From Cyclobacteriaceae bacterium (GTDB lineage: Bacteria > Bacteroidota > Bacteroidia > Cytophagales > Cyclobacteriaceae), in contig JALONI010000012.1 of assembly GCA_025455015.1 (NCBI GenBank), positions 1 through 45,080 on the forward strand: a stretch of DNA of 45,080 nt. Direction: 5' to 3'. Below the pieces are notes generated by a model. It had not been told where the DNA came from. It was given only the letters and a program-made list of their open reading frames with translations, and did not search any database. Shown here piece after piece: positions 25,762 to 34,693 of this stretch (the stretch's first letter is position 1; every line of letters begins with the position of its first letter). A program made the translations under genes and the position numbers.

Positions 25762-25816
25762 TGCGCTTTTTCGTGTTGTATTTCTGCGAAAGATGCATCC
25801 CCTTTCACCAACTGTC

Positions 25817-25993
25817 ATGTTTTCATTCCTCAAAAAAGACCCGGTCAAAGCGCTGGAGGACAAGCGCAAAAAACTGCTGGAAGAAGCCATGCACGTGCAG
25901 CGGTCGGGCGACTTGAAACTCTATGCGGTAAAAATGGAAGCAATCGACAAACTGGAGAAGGAAATTGAAGCCGTTCAATCTCGAAAAGGCTAA
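25817..25993 (+). CDS. Small DUF6435-like protein
   Basis: A 58-residue protein beginning MFSFLKKDPVKALEDKRKKLLEEAMHVQRSGD and ending in KLEKEIEAVQS; it is helical, highly charged and soluble. The start and helix pattern resemble the short DUF6435 family; no function is known. The ATG at 25817 is preferred over an in-frame ATG at 25793 because the family begins MFSF. Its 3' end overlaps the assigned start of the photolyase gene by 29 bases. Confidence 0.65.
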   Translation: MFSFLKKDPVKALEDKRKKLLEEAMHVQRSGDLKLYAVKMEAIDKLEKEIEAVQSRKG

Positions 25994-27290
25994 GGCGCTG
26001 ATCACCCGGGACACCGCGGTGTTCTGGTTCCGCAGAGACTTGCGCCTGCAAGACAATGCCGGTTTATATCACGCCCTGCGGTCGGGCAAACCGGTCGTGC
26101 CCGTTTTTATTTTCGACACCCAGATACTCGACAAGCTTGAAGACAAGGCCGACAAGCGCGTAGCATTCATCCACCAGTCGCTGCAGGCCATGCAGCAGTC
26201 ATTGGCAGAGCAGGGCAGCAGTTTGGTGGTACTCCATGGCGACCCCGTGGCCTTGTACAAGCACTTGCAGCCAGCCGCCCTCTACACCAACCACGACTAC
26301 GAGCCGTATGCGCGTTCGCGCGATGCGCAAATCCAACAACAACTCGAACGCTACGGTGGCACGTTTCATACCTGCAAGGACCAGGTGATTTTTGAAAAGG
26401 GGGAAGTGGTGAAAGACGATGGCAAGCCCTACACCGTCTTCACTCCCTATTCGCGAAAGTGGAAGGCTGCCCTGAAACCCTATTTTCTCAAAAGCTATCC
26501 CACCGAAAAATACTTCGATCGATTTGTTAAGACCCCGCCCCTGGCGCTGCCCTCGCTTGCCGATATCGGCTTTCTGCCGGTGCAGGCCGAATTTCCGGAA
26601 CGCGTCATCCGGCAATCCATCATCGAGCAATACGATCAGCAGCGAAACTTCCCGGCCGTGCGCGGCACCACGCGCCTGAGCGTGCACCTGCGCTTTGGCA
26701 CCGTGAGCATACGCAAGCTGGCGCAGGTGGCCGTCAAAAAAAATGAAGCATGGCTCAATGAATTAATCTGGCGCGACTTCTACCACATGATCTTATGGCA
26801 CTTTCCACACATCGAAACACGGGCTTTTAAACCTGCTTATGAAAAGGTGGCGTGGCGCAATGACGCAGGCGAGTTTCAACGCTGGTGCGCAGGGCAAACG
26901 GGCTATCCGATCGTGGATGCGGGCATGCGCGAACTAAACGCCACCGGCTTTATGCACAACCGCGTGCGCATGATTGTGGCCAGCTTTCTGACCAAGCATT
27001 TGCTGATTGACTGGCGTTGGGGCGAGGCTTACTTCGCCAAAAAGCTGTTGGACTTTGACCTGGCAGCCAACAACGGGGGCTGGCAGTGGGCCGCGGGGTC
27101 GGGCTGTGATGCTGCACCCTATTTTCGCGTGTTCAATCCGGAGCTTCAGACCGACAAGTTTGATCCGAAATTCGAATACATCAAAAAGTGGGTGCCCGAG
27201 TGGGGCAGTAAGGATTATCCCAAGCCCCTGGTTGATCACAAAATGGCGCGCGATCGGGTATTGAAAGCCTACCAGGAGGCACTCAGCTAA
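25965..27290 (+). CDS. phr: Deoxyribodipyrimidine photolyase (cryptochrome/photolyase family)
   Basis: About 441 residues. The N-terminal antenna domain opens AVFWFRRDLRLQDNAGLYHAL; the C-terminal FAD domain has RLSVHLRFGTVS, LNELIWRDFYHMI, VDAGMRELNATGFMHNRVRMIVASFL and LDFDLAANNGGWQWAAGSG. It uses light to repair cyclobutane pyrimidine dimers and fits class I CPD photolyases. Start is uncertain: TTG at 25965 overlaps the previous gene, and a GTG at 26019, just before FWFRRD, is the other candidate. Its place among light-regulated genes fits the CarH system. Confidence 0.92.
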   Translation: MKPFNLEKAKALITRDTAVFWFRRDLRLQDNAGLYHALRSGKPVVPVFIFDTQILDKLEDKADKRVAFIHQSLQAMQQSLAEQGSSLVVLHGDPVALYKHLQPAALYTNHDYEPYARSRDAQIQQQLERYGGTFHTCKDQVIFEKGEVVKDDGKPYTVFTPYSRKWKAALKPYFLKSYPTEKYFDRFVKTPPLALPSLADIGFLPVQAEFPERVIRQSIIEQYDQQRNFPAVRGTTRLSVHLRFGTVSIRKLAQVAVKKNEAWLNELIWRDFYHMILWHFPHIETRAFKPAYEKVAWRNDAGEFQRWCAGQTGYPIVDAGMRELNATGFMHNRVRMIVASFLTKHLLIDWRWGEAYFAKKLLDFDLAANNGGWQWAAGSGCDAAPYFRVFNPELQTDKFDPKFEYIKKWVPEWGSKDYPKPLVDHKMARDRVLKAYQEALS

Positions 27291-27305
27291 ATCAACACAG
27301 ATGCC

Positions 27306-28751
27306 ATGAAAATCCTGCTCACGGGGTCCACGGGGTATATCGGCCGCAGGCTTTTGCCCGTGCTGGTGGAAGCCGGCCACCACGTGGTGTGTGCCGTACG
27401 CGATCAGCGCAGGTTTGATTGGGACGATTTCACCGAAGCCTTTCTGCAACACGTAACCGTAGTGGAGGTTGACCTGAATGAGCCCGCCACAGTGGCGGCC
27501 CTGCCGTTGGATATCGACCTGGCGTTTTACCTGGTTCACTCCATGAGTTCCTCACACGATCAGTTTCATGCGTTGGAGCAACAATCGGCACAAACGTTCA
27601 TCCGGTATGTGGATCAGACCACCGCGCAACAACTGGTGTACCTGAGCGGCATTGTGAACGCCAAAGACTTATCGGACCACTTGCTCTCGCGAAAAAATGT
27701 AGAAGACATCCTGCGCACGGGCCGCGTACCCCTCACCGTATTGCGTTCGGCCATCATCATCGGCTCGGGCAGCGCCTCTTTTGAAATCATCCGCGACCTG
27801 GTGGAAAAGCTGCCCGTGATGATAGCGCCCAAGTGGCTGCGCACCCGCTGCCAGCCCATCGGCATCCGCAACGTGATTGAGTACTTGCAGGGTGTGATGC
27901 TGAAGCGCGAAACATACGGCCAAAGCTATGACGTGGGCGGCACCGATGTGCTCACCTACAAAGACATGTTGCTCGGCTATGCGCGCGTGCGGCAGTTAAA
28001 GCGATGGATCATCACTGTGCCCGTGCTCACCCCCAAGCTTTCATCGCTGTGGCTGGTGTTTGTCACCTCCACGACCTATTCGTTGGCGCGCAGTTTGGTC
28101 AGCAGCATGAAAAACGAAGTGGTCTGTCAGGACGAGCGCATCCGCGAGGTGGTGCCCGTGAAGCTGCTCAGCTACGAAGAAACCCTGCGCCTGGCGTTTG
28201 ACCGCATCAGCCAAAAAAATGTGATTTCCAGTTGGAAGGATGCCATTGCACGGGACACCATGAGCAAAGACTTTTTAGACCAGGTACAGGTGCCCGAGCA
28301 CGGGGTGCTGCTGGACAGGCGCGTGCGCGAATTTGAGCGACCTACGGAGCACGTCCTGCACAACATTTGGTCTATTGGGGGCGAAAACGGCTGGTACTTT
28401 GGCAACTGGCTGTGGCGGATGCGCGGCCTGCTGGATAAACTGGTGGGTGGGGTGGGCCTGCGCAGGGGCAGGCGCAGCCCCACGGACTTGAAGCCGGGCG
28501 ATGCGCTGGACTTTTGGCGCGTGCTGGTGGCCGACAAAGAGCGGGGTCGGCTTTTGTTGTATGCCGAAATGAAACTGCCGGGCGAAGCGTGGCTGGAGTT
28601 TCGCGTGAAAGAAAGCCCCGGCCGCAAGGTGCTGATCCAAACGGCCACGTTTCGGCCGCTGGGGGTGTGGGGCCGCTTGTACTGGTATTCGGTTTTGCCC
28701 TTCCACGGCCTCATTTTTCCCCACATGGCCAAAAACATTGCCGAGCGATAG
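27306..28751 (+). CDS. SDR family protein with C-terminal DUF2867
   Basis: A 481-residue protein. The N-terminus is an atypical short-chain dehydrogenase/NmrA-like NAD(P)-binding domain (ILLTGSTGYIGRRLLPVL, residues 3-20; YLVHSMSS; VYLSGIV). From about 310 comes a DUF2867 domain (SWKDAIARD; GDALDFWRVL; LLYAEMKLPGEAWLEF; LGVWGRLYWYSVLPFH). Such fusions are common in light-response clusters next to photolyase and SRPBCC genes; the reaction is unknown. It begins 15 bases after phr. Confidence 0.85.
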   Translation: MKILLTGSTGYIGRRLLPVLVEAGHHVVCAVRDQRRFDWDDFTEAFLQHVTVVEVDLNEPATVAALPLDIDLAFYLVHSMSSSHDQFHALEQQSAQTFIRYVDQTTAQQLVYLSGIVNAKDLSDHLLSRKNVEDILRTGRVPLTVLRSAIIIGSGSASFEIIRDLVEKLPVMIAPKWLRTRCQPIGIRNVIEYLQGVMLKRETYGQSYDVGGTDVLTYKDMLLGYARVRQLKRWIITVPVLTPKLSSLWLVFVTSTTYSLARSLVSSMKNEVVCQDERIREVVPVKLLSYEETLRLAFDRISQKNVISSWKDAIARDTMSKDFLDQVQVPEHGVLLDRRVREFERPTEHVLHNIWSIGGENGWYFGNWLWRMRGLLDKLVGGVGLRRGRRSPTDLKPGDALDFWRVLVADKERGRLLLYAEMKLPGEAWLEFRVKESPGRKVLIQTATFRPLGVWGRLYWYSVLPFHGLIFPHMAKNIAER

Positions 28752-28765
28752 CTGTTTTTTTGGGT

Positions 28766-29248
28766 ATGAAGATTTACAATCTGAAACGCGTTCAGTTTCT
28801 GCCCATTACGCTGGCGGAAGCGTGGGAATTTTTCTCCACACCCAAGAATCTGTCGAAGATCACGCCCGAGCACATGGGGTTTAAAATCGTGTACATGAGC
28901 GGGGGCGAAAAGACTTACGCAGGCCAAATCATACGCTACAAGGTGAGCATCCTGCCGGGCATTAAGGCCGATTGGATGACGGAGATCACCCACGTGCAGG
29001 AGCCATCTTATTTTGTAGACGAACAACGTTTTGGGCCCTATGCACTATGGCACCACCAGCATTCGTTCAAGGAAGTGCCGGGGGGCGTGGAAATGACGGA
29101 TGAGGTGAACTATGCCATCCCGCTGGGAATTTTAGGCCGTTTGGCCAATTGGCTTTTTGTGGAGCGCGAAGTGAATCGTATCTTTGACTATCGATACCAA
29201 GTGCTGGCAAACTATTTTGACCGGCCAGCCGTTCGAAAAAGTGCATGA
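28766..29248 (+). CDS. SRPBCC family protein
   Basis: From the ATG at 28766 this is a 160-residue START/SRPBCC-like fold (FLPITLAEAWEFFSTPKNLSKITPEHMGFKI, then ITHVQEPSYFVDEQRFGPYALWHHQHSF). These proteins hold hydrophobic ligands in a helix-grip cavity. It follows the SDR/DUF2867 gene by 14 bases and overlaps crtZ by four bases (ATGA), a layout I know from Bacteroidota carotenoid/light clusters. The ligand could be a carotenoid or lipid, but this is not shown. Confidence 0.88.
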   Translation: MKIYNLKRVQFLPITLAEAWEFFSTPKNLSKITPEHMGFKIVYMSGGEKTYAGQIIRYKVSILPGIKADWMTEITHVQEPSYFVDEQRFGPYALWHHQHSFKEVPGGVEMTDEVNYAIPLGILGRLANWLFVEREVNRIFDYRYQVLANYFDRPAVRKSA

Positions 29249-29766
29249 TGACATTTGCAGGTATGGGGGAGATTACGGGATGGGTTATTTTTTGGTGTTC
29301 ACTGATTGCGGTGGGCACCTTTTTGCTGTGGGAAGGGGTAGCTTGGTTTACCCATAAGTACATTATGCATGGCGCCTTGTGGGTGTGGCACCAATCGCAC
29401 CATACCGTGCACGACCACGCCCTGGAAAAAAACGACTGGTTTGCGGTGGTGTTCAGCATCCCGTCCATTGGCTTGTTCATTATTTCCACTACGGTCTATC
29501 CCAGCCCTTATTTGTTTGCCGTGGCCGTGGGCATCCTGTGCTACGGCTTGTTTTATTTGGTGTTCCATGACATCATCGTGCACCAACGCATCAAGTGGCG
29601 GCCTAAAAAGCGGAGTCACTATTTGAACCGCATGATCCACGCCCACTACATTCACCATGCCAAGCACTCGAAAGAGGGGTGCGAAGCCTTTGGATTTTTG
29701 TATGCGCCCAAAAAATACGACAAAGGAAACCTGGAGTTGAAAAAGAGCCGTCAGGCCACCCAATAG
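29245..29766 (+). CDS. crtZ: Beta-carotene hydroxylase CrtZ
   Basis: A 173-residue membrane di-iron hydroxylase of the sterol desaturase/CrtZ family. Histidine boxes are HKYIMH (37-42), HQSHH (49-53), HDIIVHQR (108-115) and HAHYIHHAKH (132-141). Hydrophobic segments lie at about 12-35, 67-82 and 90-107. It adds 3-hydroxyls to the beta-ionone rings of beta-carotene to make zeaxanthin. It overlaps the SRPBCC gene (ATGA) and is followed by the cyclase after two bases. Confidence 0.93.
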   Translation: MMTFAGMGEITGWVIFWCSLIAVGTFLLWEGVAWFTHKYIMHGALWVWHQSHHTVHDHALEKNDWFAVVFSIPSIGLFIISTTVYPSPYLFAVAVGILCYGLFYLVFHDIIVHQRIKWRPKKRSHYLNRMIHAHYIHHAKHSKEGCEAFGFLYAPKKYDKGNLELKKSRQATQ

Positions 29767-29768
29767 AC

Positions 29769-30482
29769 ATGCCCGAAAAGTACACCTACTTGATGGTCAA
29801 TTTGGCTTCTATTTTTTTTCCGTTGGCCTTTTCGTTTCATGCGCGCAATCAGTTCTACAAAAAGTGGCCGCTGGTGTGGCCCGCCATACTGGTGCCTGCT
29901 GCGTTATTCATTTTGTGGGATGTATGGTTCACGTCAATGGGCGTTTGGGGTTTTAATCCGAGGTACCTGGTAGGTGTCTACTTTTTTAATCTGCCGATTG
30001 AGGAGGTGTTGTTTTTTATCTGCATCCCCTACGCCTGCGCGTTTACGTACGAGTCGGTCAATATTCTTTCAGGCCGCGACCGGCTGTCAGCCCGCGCCAC
30101 CCAGATCATCACCGATGTGCTGTGTGTTTTTTTGATTGCTACCGCGTTGTTGAACATCACCAAGTGGTACACTGCCTCCGCTTTCTTGGTGTGCGCAGCC
30201 CTGCTGCTGCTACACCGCTGGGTATGGAAAACAGAATACCTCGGGCGGTTCTATTTTGCGTTTGTTTTTATTCTGATTCCCTTCTTCATCGTGAACGGCA
30301 TCCTTACCGGCACGGGGCTCGAAGAAGAAGTAGTGTGGTACAATGCCGCGGAGTTTATGGGTTTCCGCATGGGCACCATTCCCTTTGAAGACACGTTCTA
30401 CGGCATGGCCTTACTGCTCCTGAACGTGACGCTTTACGAATTTGGGTTGCGTGCCACCAAGCGTGGATGGGCCAAAGGGTAG
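29769..30482 (+). CDS. Lycopene beta-cyclase, fused CrtYcd type
   Basis: A 237-residue integral membrane protein made of two repeats of the CrtYc/CrtYd domain. The catalytic PxE(E/D) motif occurs in each: PIEEVLFF (76-83) and PFEDTFYG (205-212). About seven hydrophobic segments. This one-piece form is typical of Bacteroidota; it closes the ends of lycopene to beta-carotene, the substrate of CrtZ. It begins two bases after crtZ and ends the carotenoid run. A small GCGC..ACCAT/ATGG..GCGC hairpin follows (about 30483-30507). Confidence 0.9.
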   Translation: MPEKYTYLMVNLASIFFPLAFSFHARNQFYKKWPLVWPAILVPAALFILWDVWFTSMGVWGFNPRYLVGVYFFNLPIEEVLFFICIPYACAFTYESVNILSGRDRLSARATQIITDVLCVFLIATALLNITKWYTASAFLVCAALLLLHRWVWKTEYLGRFYFAFVFILIPFFIVNGILTGTGLEEEVVWYNAAEFMGFRMGTIPFEDTFYGMALLLLNVTLYEFGLRATKRGWAKG

Positions 30483-30554
30483 CGCAACCATTTTTGTATG
30501 GAGCGCAGAAAATTCATCCTGCGGCTTTGCCGTTGAAAACGCGCGTTTCTCTGG

Positions 30555-31031
30555 TTAGTCCCCCGAACGGATCGTGAACTGACCGGCCGTTTTGGTGATT
30601 ACCACTGCCAGTTGCTCGGTGCCATCGGGGTCAGTGTCTGCAAACGTTTTGGTTACCCGGTATACATTCGCATTCACGTTGCTCACGCCACGCACGGTCA
30701 CCGTGAAATCGACCGGCTTGGCGCTGGCAGCCAGCACCACGCGGGCAACATACTCTCCGTTGGCATCCACGCCCAAAATCCGCAACTGTTCAAATTGATT
30801 GGCAAAACGGCTCTCGCTGAAAATCGTATCACCGGCCACCAGCTTCAAGTCAAGGTCTGCTTCGCGAACGGCCACCAAGGCACTGCCGCCCGTGCTCCAC
30901 GACAATTCCACCGTCACACCAAAGTTATCCGCAATCACATTGCCGGGGATGACGTCCTCCGTGCCACAGCCCGCCAGCCCAAGCAGCGATGCCGATACCA
31001 AAATGAGGGCCGATAGATTTTTCCAAGTCAT
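30555..31031 (-). CDS. Hypothetical lipoprotein
   Basis: From the ATG at 31031 it is a 158-residue protein with a lipoprotein signal (LSALILVSASLLGLAGC, Cys22). The rest is beta-rich and threonine- and valine-rich, with VTVRGVSNVNANVYRVTK, like an immunoglobulin-type fold; no family assigned. Convergent with the cyclase gene. Upstream frame continuation is not signal-like and is ignored. Confidence 0.7.
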   Translation of the reverse strand: MTWKNLSALILVSASLLGLAGCGTEDVIPGNVIADNFGVTVELSWSTGGSALVAVREADLDLKLVAGDTIFSESRFANQFEQLRILGVDANGEYVARVVLAASAKPVDFTVTVRGVSNVNANVYRVTKTFADTDPDGTEQLAVVITKTAGQFTIRSGD

Positions 31032-31092
31032 AAGCCAATGCGGATATTTGATACAAAGGTACAATGAAAAACGTACGCCACACGTGGGGTGG

Positions 31093-32109
31093 TCAGTCGT
31101 GGCTGAATACATAGGCCGTCTTTTGTACGTATTCCTGCCCCGGCAAAAGTTCGGTGCTGGGAAACGCGGGCTGATTGGGCGAGTCGGGAAAATGTTGTGC
31201 CTCCAGGCAAAAAGCCGAACGAAAGCCGTAGTGCTTTCCGCCTTTGCCTACGTCCATACCATCCAAGAAATTGCCAGAATAGAACTGCAGCCCCGGCTCG
31301 GTAGTCCACACCTGCATTTGCCGCCCGCTGGTGGGCTCCCATATCTCCGCGGCCAGGGCAAATTCGCCTTCGCGCTTGGTCAGCACCCAATTGTGGTCGT
31401 AGCCGCGCGCGTGCCGCAACTGACTATCGTCCGCCTCGATACGGTGGCCGATGGCCGTGGGCTGACGAAAATCCAGCGGGCTGGCCTCCACTGACAGAAG
31501 CTCGCCCGTGGGTATCAACGAACCGTCCACCGGACAAAACCGGTCGGCCTGCAACATCAGTAGATGGTCTTCGATAGACCCCGCGCCCTCCCCTGCCAAA
31601 TTAAAAAACGAGTGGTGCGTCAGGTTGATGACTGTAGGCGCATCGGTGGTGGCGCGGTAGTCTATTTCCAATGCATTGCTATCGGTGAGCCGATAGGAAA
31701 CCGCCACGTCTAGCGTACCGGGGTAGCCCTCTTCGCCCGCAGTACTCCGATAAAAAAAATCGACCTGTGAAGGGCCCGCTTCCATTTTCCAAATTCGCTG
31801 GTGAAAGCCGGTGGGCCCGCCATGCAACGTGTGGACGCCCTGGTTGGCCGTCAATAAATAGGTGTTTCCGCGCAAGCGAAACGAGGCATGGGCGATGCGA
31901 TTGGCATAGCGGCCAATGGTGGCGCCAAAATACGGATTGCCCTGACGGTATCTCTCGGGGGTATCATACCCCAATACCACATCGGCAACCACTCCATTTC
32001 TGTCGGGCACCCACAGCGACATGATCTTGGCGCCCAGGTTGGTCACCGTCATCCGAAGTCCATGCCGGTTTGCAAGCGTGGCGGTTTGAAGCGGGTGGGT
32101 AGCGTGCAT
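31093..32109 (-). CDS. galM: Aldose 1-epimerase (mutarotase)
   Basis: A 338-residue GalM, which interconverts alpha and beta anomers of hexoses such as galactose. Motifs: GRYANRI (66-72), HGGPTGFHQRIW (96-107), catalytic base region NLTHHSFFNLAG with His166, and TEPGLQFYSGNFLDG with the catalytic Glu. Length is standard. It is divergent from the superoxide dismutase gene. No other sugar genes lie beside it. Confidence 0.93.
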   Translation of the reverse strand: MHATHPLQTATLANRHGLRMTVTNLGAKIMSLWVPDRNGVVADVVLGYDTPERYRQGNPYFGATIGRYANRIAHASFRLRGNTYLLTANQGVHTLHGGPTGFHQRIWKMEAGPSQVDFFYRSTAGEEGYPGTLDVAVSYRLTDSNALEIDYRATTDAPTVINLTHHSFFNLAGEGAGSIEDHLLMLQADRFCPVDGSLIPTGELLSVEASPLDFRQPTAIGHRIEADDSQLRHARGYDHNWVLTKREGEFALAAEIWEPTSGRQMQVWTTEPGLQFYSGNFLDGMDVGKGGKHYGFRSAFCLEAQHFPDSPNQPAFPSTELLPGQEYVQKTAYVFSHD

Positions 32110-32191
32110 GAACGGAAAATTGCCCGCGACAAATTAACAATAATATCAAACCCGCGCGAGCGATAAACTTTTCATTGGCCAAACGGGTTTT

Positions 32192-32199
32192 TATATTTG
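32192..32199 (+). promoter_or_regulatory. -7 box (TATATTTG) for superoxide dismutase
   Basis: TATATTTG fits TAnnTTTG exactly and lies 24 bases before the ATG at 32224. A TTG is found at 32175-32177, but with only 14 bases of spacing, shorter than the usual 19. Confidence 0.5.
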
Positions 32200-32223
32200 T
32201 ATCAACCAAAAAACAAACAACTT

Positions 32224-32865
32224 ATGGCGTTTACACTTCCCGCGCTCCCGTACGCATTTAATGCTTTGGAGCCGCATATCGATGCAAAAACCATGGAAAT
32301 ACACCATGGCAAACACCACAACGCATACGTCACGAACCTCAATGCGGCTGTGGCGGGCAAGCCAGAAGAAAATCTGTCCATTGAAGAGATTTGCAAAAAC
32401 ATTTCGAAATACCCCATGGCGGTGCGCAACAACGGGGGCGGTCACTACAACCACAGCTTGTTCTGGACCATTATGGCACCTAATGCCGGGGGGGCACCTA
32501 CAGGCGCACTGGCGGACGCCATCCATGCCGCTTTTGGCAGCTTTGACGAATTCAAGACTAAATTCAATGCGGCTGCCACCGGACGCTTTGGTTCGGGCTG
32601 GGCGTGGCTGATCAAAGATGCTTCTGGCAAACTCGCCATTACGTCCACTGCCAATCAGGACAATCCGTTGATGGACCTGCCTACCGGACAGGCAGGCCTG
32701 CCTGCCGGACAGGCAGGCGTAGCGGAGGTAAAAGGCACGCCCATTTTGGGGCTGGACGTATGGGAACATGCATACTATCTGAACTATCAAAACCGCAGAC
32801 CCGACTATTGTGCTGCCTTCTGGAACGTTGTAAACTGGAACGAGGTGGCGAAGCGATTTGCCTAA
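32224..32865 (+). CDS. Superoxide dismutase, Fe/Mn type, with an extra 14-residue insert
   Basis: A 213-residue superoxide dismutase that removes superoxide in the cytoplasm. Metal ligands are His27 (HHGKHH), His77 (YNHSLFW), Asp178 and His182 (LDVWEHAYY). The protein is about 14 residues longer than relatives: residues 152-165, [14 protein letters not shown], are encoded by two copies of a 21-base palindromic repeat inserted in frame between NPLMD and VAEVKG. The insert lies in the loop before the metal-binding DVWEH, on the surface. Its start is the ATG at 32224. The terminator downstream is well formed. Confidence 0.94.
   Translation: MAFTLPALPYAFNALEPHIDAKTMEIHHGKHHNAYVTNLNAAVAGKPEENLSIEEICKNISKYPMAVRNNGGGHYNHSLFWTIMAPNAGGAPTGALADAIHAAFGSFDEFKTKFNAAATGRFGSGWAWLIKDASGKLAITSTANQDNPLMDLPTGQAGLPAGQAGVAEVKGTPILGLDVWEHAYYLNYQNRRPDYCAAFWNVVNWNEVAKRFA
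32677..32718. repeat. Palindromic repeat inserted in frame in superoxide dismutase
   Basis: Two tandem 21-base copies that differ at one base pair; the core is GCCTGCCTG-CCGGA-CAGGCAGGC, arms of nine perfectly complementary bases. The insertion is 42 bases, a multiple of three, without a stop. The protein would otherwise read NPLMD-VAEVKG. No other copy in the window. Confidence 0.85.
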
Positions 32866-32891
32866 CCATTTTTCCCTGTCGACCCCCGAAG

Positions 32892-32922
32892 AGGCCATAT
32901 CCATGGATGTGGCCTTTTCTTT
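32892..32922 (+). terminator. Terminator after superoxide dismutase
   Basis: GGCCATATCC pairs with GGATGTGGCC (one T-G wobble), followed by TTTTCTTTTT. It lies 26 bases after the stop and serves the plus strand only; on the minus strand no T-run follows. Confidence 0.8.
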
Positions 32923-32954
32923 TTGGTCAGGCACAGGCTTTCATGGTCAGTTGA

Positions 32955-34385
32955 TTACAGACCGGCCACCAATTCGCCCAGCGTCTTCAGGGCTTTTTCA
33001 ATCTTGTCGCTGTACGGGGTGCCATAGCTGATGCGAAAATAGTTGCCAAACTGCTGCGAGGCTGAAAACAGTTGGCCCGGGGCGATGCCGATGCCGTGCC
33101 TGAGGGCCCGTTTGTGCAGTTTGTATCCATCGGCCTTGCGGTACATCTCCACCCACAGCACAAAGCCGCCTTCGGGTTGCGTTACTTTGGTATGGCTCGG
33201 AAAAAACTCGTTAATGGCTTGCAGGTACTGAAGGCTGTGGGTATGCAGTGCTTTGCGCAGATGCCGCAGGTGTAACTCGTATCGGCCGTTTTGCAAAAAG
33301 TGCGCGATGGATACCTGTGCCAGGGTGTTGGTGGCCACGTTGCTCATCCGCTTCAGCCCAATCACCTGCTGCTTAAACCGCCCCGGCAATACCCATCCGA
33401 TGCGGTAACCCGGTGCCAGCGATTTAGAAAATGAACTGCAGTGCAACACCAATCCCTTTTTATCGAACGACTTGCACGTGCGCGGCCGGGTTTTGCCAAA
33501 ATACAATTCGCCATAAATGTCATCTTCGATCAGCGGTATCTCGCGTTTGGCCAGCAGTTGCACCAACTGCATTTTTTTCGCATCCGGCATGCAACTCCCA
33601 ATCGGGTTGTTAAAGTTGGGCACAAACAGGCAGGCTTTGATCTGGAATCGGGGAATGGCCGTTTCCAGGTAGGCCAGGTCAAGACCGTGGCGCGGGTCAG
33701 TGGGTATTTCCACCACGTGCAACCCCAAACTTTGCATGACTCGGAAAATGCCAGAGTACGTGGGGCTTTCAATGGCCACGGCATCGCCCGGCTGGGTGAC
33801 GGCCTTCAGACTGAACGTCAGCGCCTCCATGCAGCCCGCGGTGATCACCACCTCGTCTTCTGCCGGTGTGCCGCCCCAATTGAAACTCAGCTTGGCTATC
33901 TGTTTGCGCAGCCCCGCATTACCCTGCACGTGTTCATACCCCAAACAATGGTCGGTTTCGTGGTTCAATGAATGGACCACCGACTTCTTGAGCTTGGCCA
34001 CTGGCAGCAGCGCAGGTGCAGGAGAGCTTACCGAAAACGACAGAATATTGGTTGAACGCAGATCGTTGTAAACGCTGGTGATCATGTCATCCAACGACAC
34101 GGGCATGGCCTCGTCTGCAGGCTCACAACAAGCCGGCAACGCCAGCGAGTGACGCGGAGAAAACTTGACATAGTAGCCCGACTGCGGCCGCGCCTCAATC
34201 AACCCTTTGCTTTCTAAATGATAGTACGCCTGGAAGGCCGTGCTCAAGCTGATGCCCTGCTCTTTGCTCAACGCGCGCACCGACAAAAGCTTGTCGCCCA
34301 CTTTTAACGCCTGCCGGGCAATCAGCTCTTCAATGCGGTCGGCTACTTCGTGATAGAGATGCTCGGACTTGGCGATGGCAGGCAT
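32955..34385 (-). CDS. MocR/GntR-type regulator with aminotransferase domain
   Basis: A 476-residue fusion of a GntR winged helix (residues 8-75, VADRIEELIARQALKVGDKLLSVRALSKEQGISLSTAFQAYYHLESKGLI is the HTH region) and a class I aminotransferase-like domain from about 115. The PLP lysine is Lys321 in SSFSKSLAPGYR. MocR proteins sense a ligand bound with PLP and often control a divergent neighbour, here an EamA-type transporter 308 bases away. Pyridoxal or amino acid sensing is possible, but the ligand is unknown. Confidence 0.9.
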   Translation of the reverse strand: MPAIAKSEHLYHEVADRIEELIARQALKVGDKLLSVRALSKEQGISLSTAFQAYYHLESKGLIEARPQSGYYVKFSPRHSLALPACCEPADEAMPVSLDDMITSVYNDLRSTNILSFSVSSPAPALLPVAKLKKSVVHSLNHETDHCLGYEHVQGNAGLRKQIAKLSFNWGGTPAEDEVVITAGCMEALTFSLKAVTQPGDAVAIESPTYSGIFRVMQSLGLHVVEIPTDPRHGLDLAYLETAIPRFQIKACLFVPNFNNPIGSCMPDAKKMQLVQLLAKREIPLIEDDIYGELYFGKTRPRTCKSFDKKGLVLHCSSFSKSLAPGYRIGWVLPGRFKQQVIGLKRMSNVATNTLAQVSIAHFLQNGRYELHLRHLRKALHTHSLQYLQAINEFFPSHTKVTQPEGGFVLWVEMYRKADGYKLHKRALRHGIGIAPGQLFSASQQFGNYFRISYGTPYSDKIEKALKTLGELVAGL

Positions 34386-34693
34386 GGCATTCTTTTCTGC
34401 AACGCTACAGCAAAAACTGATATGGTCAAAATAAATAAAACTGAAACTGTTATGATTTCGTTAAACCCCTCACTTTTGTTCCCGAAAAAATAACTACCCC
34501 GCAAAAGCCATGCAACGAACACACCACGCGCGCTGGGAGCTCTTCCGGGCGGTTTGGCATGCCTGGGCGCAACCAGGCAAACGCCTTTCCTCCGTCTGCC
34601 ACCAAAACAATGATGTAGGGCAGGGCCGTCTTTTCACTCCGGCAACCAAAAATCCTTGGCGATTCTACCTTCACCCGACCCGCAGTTGACTTC
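34386..34693. promoter_or_regulatory. Divergent control region between MocR gene and EamA gene
   Basis: A 308-base gap. It is AT-rich near the MocR gene. A short hairpin GCCTGG-GCGCAA-CCAGGC lies at 34561-34578. I find no strong -7 box for either gene and no coding frame. MocR regulators usually bind in such divergent gaps; specific sites are not evident. Confidence 0.4.

Noticed and set aside
24775-25890. A long open frame of 371 codons on the minus strand
   Set aside because: It is a shadow opposite the ABC membrane subunit, which has clear membrane segments and translational coupling. The antisense peptide is rich in Gln, His, Pro and Arg, as expected from GC-rich antisense frames.
30483-30545. 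Hairpin and an AACGCGCGTT palindrome after the lycopene cyclase gene as a terminator or binding site
   Set aside because: The stem has bulges and no T-run follows; the palindrome is short and occurs alone.
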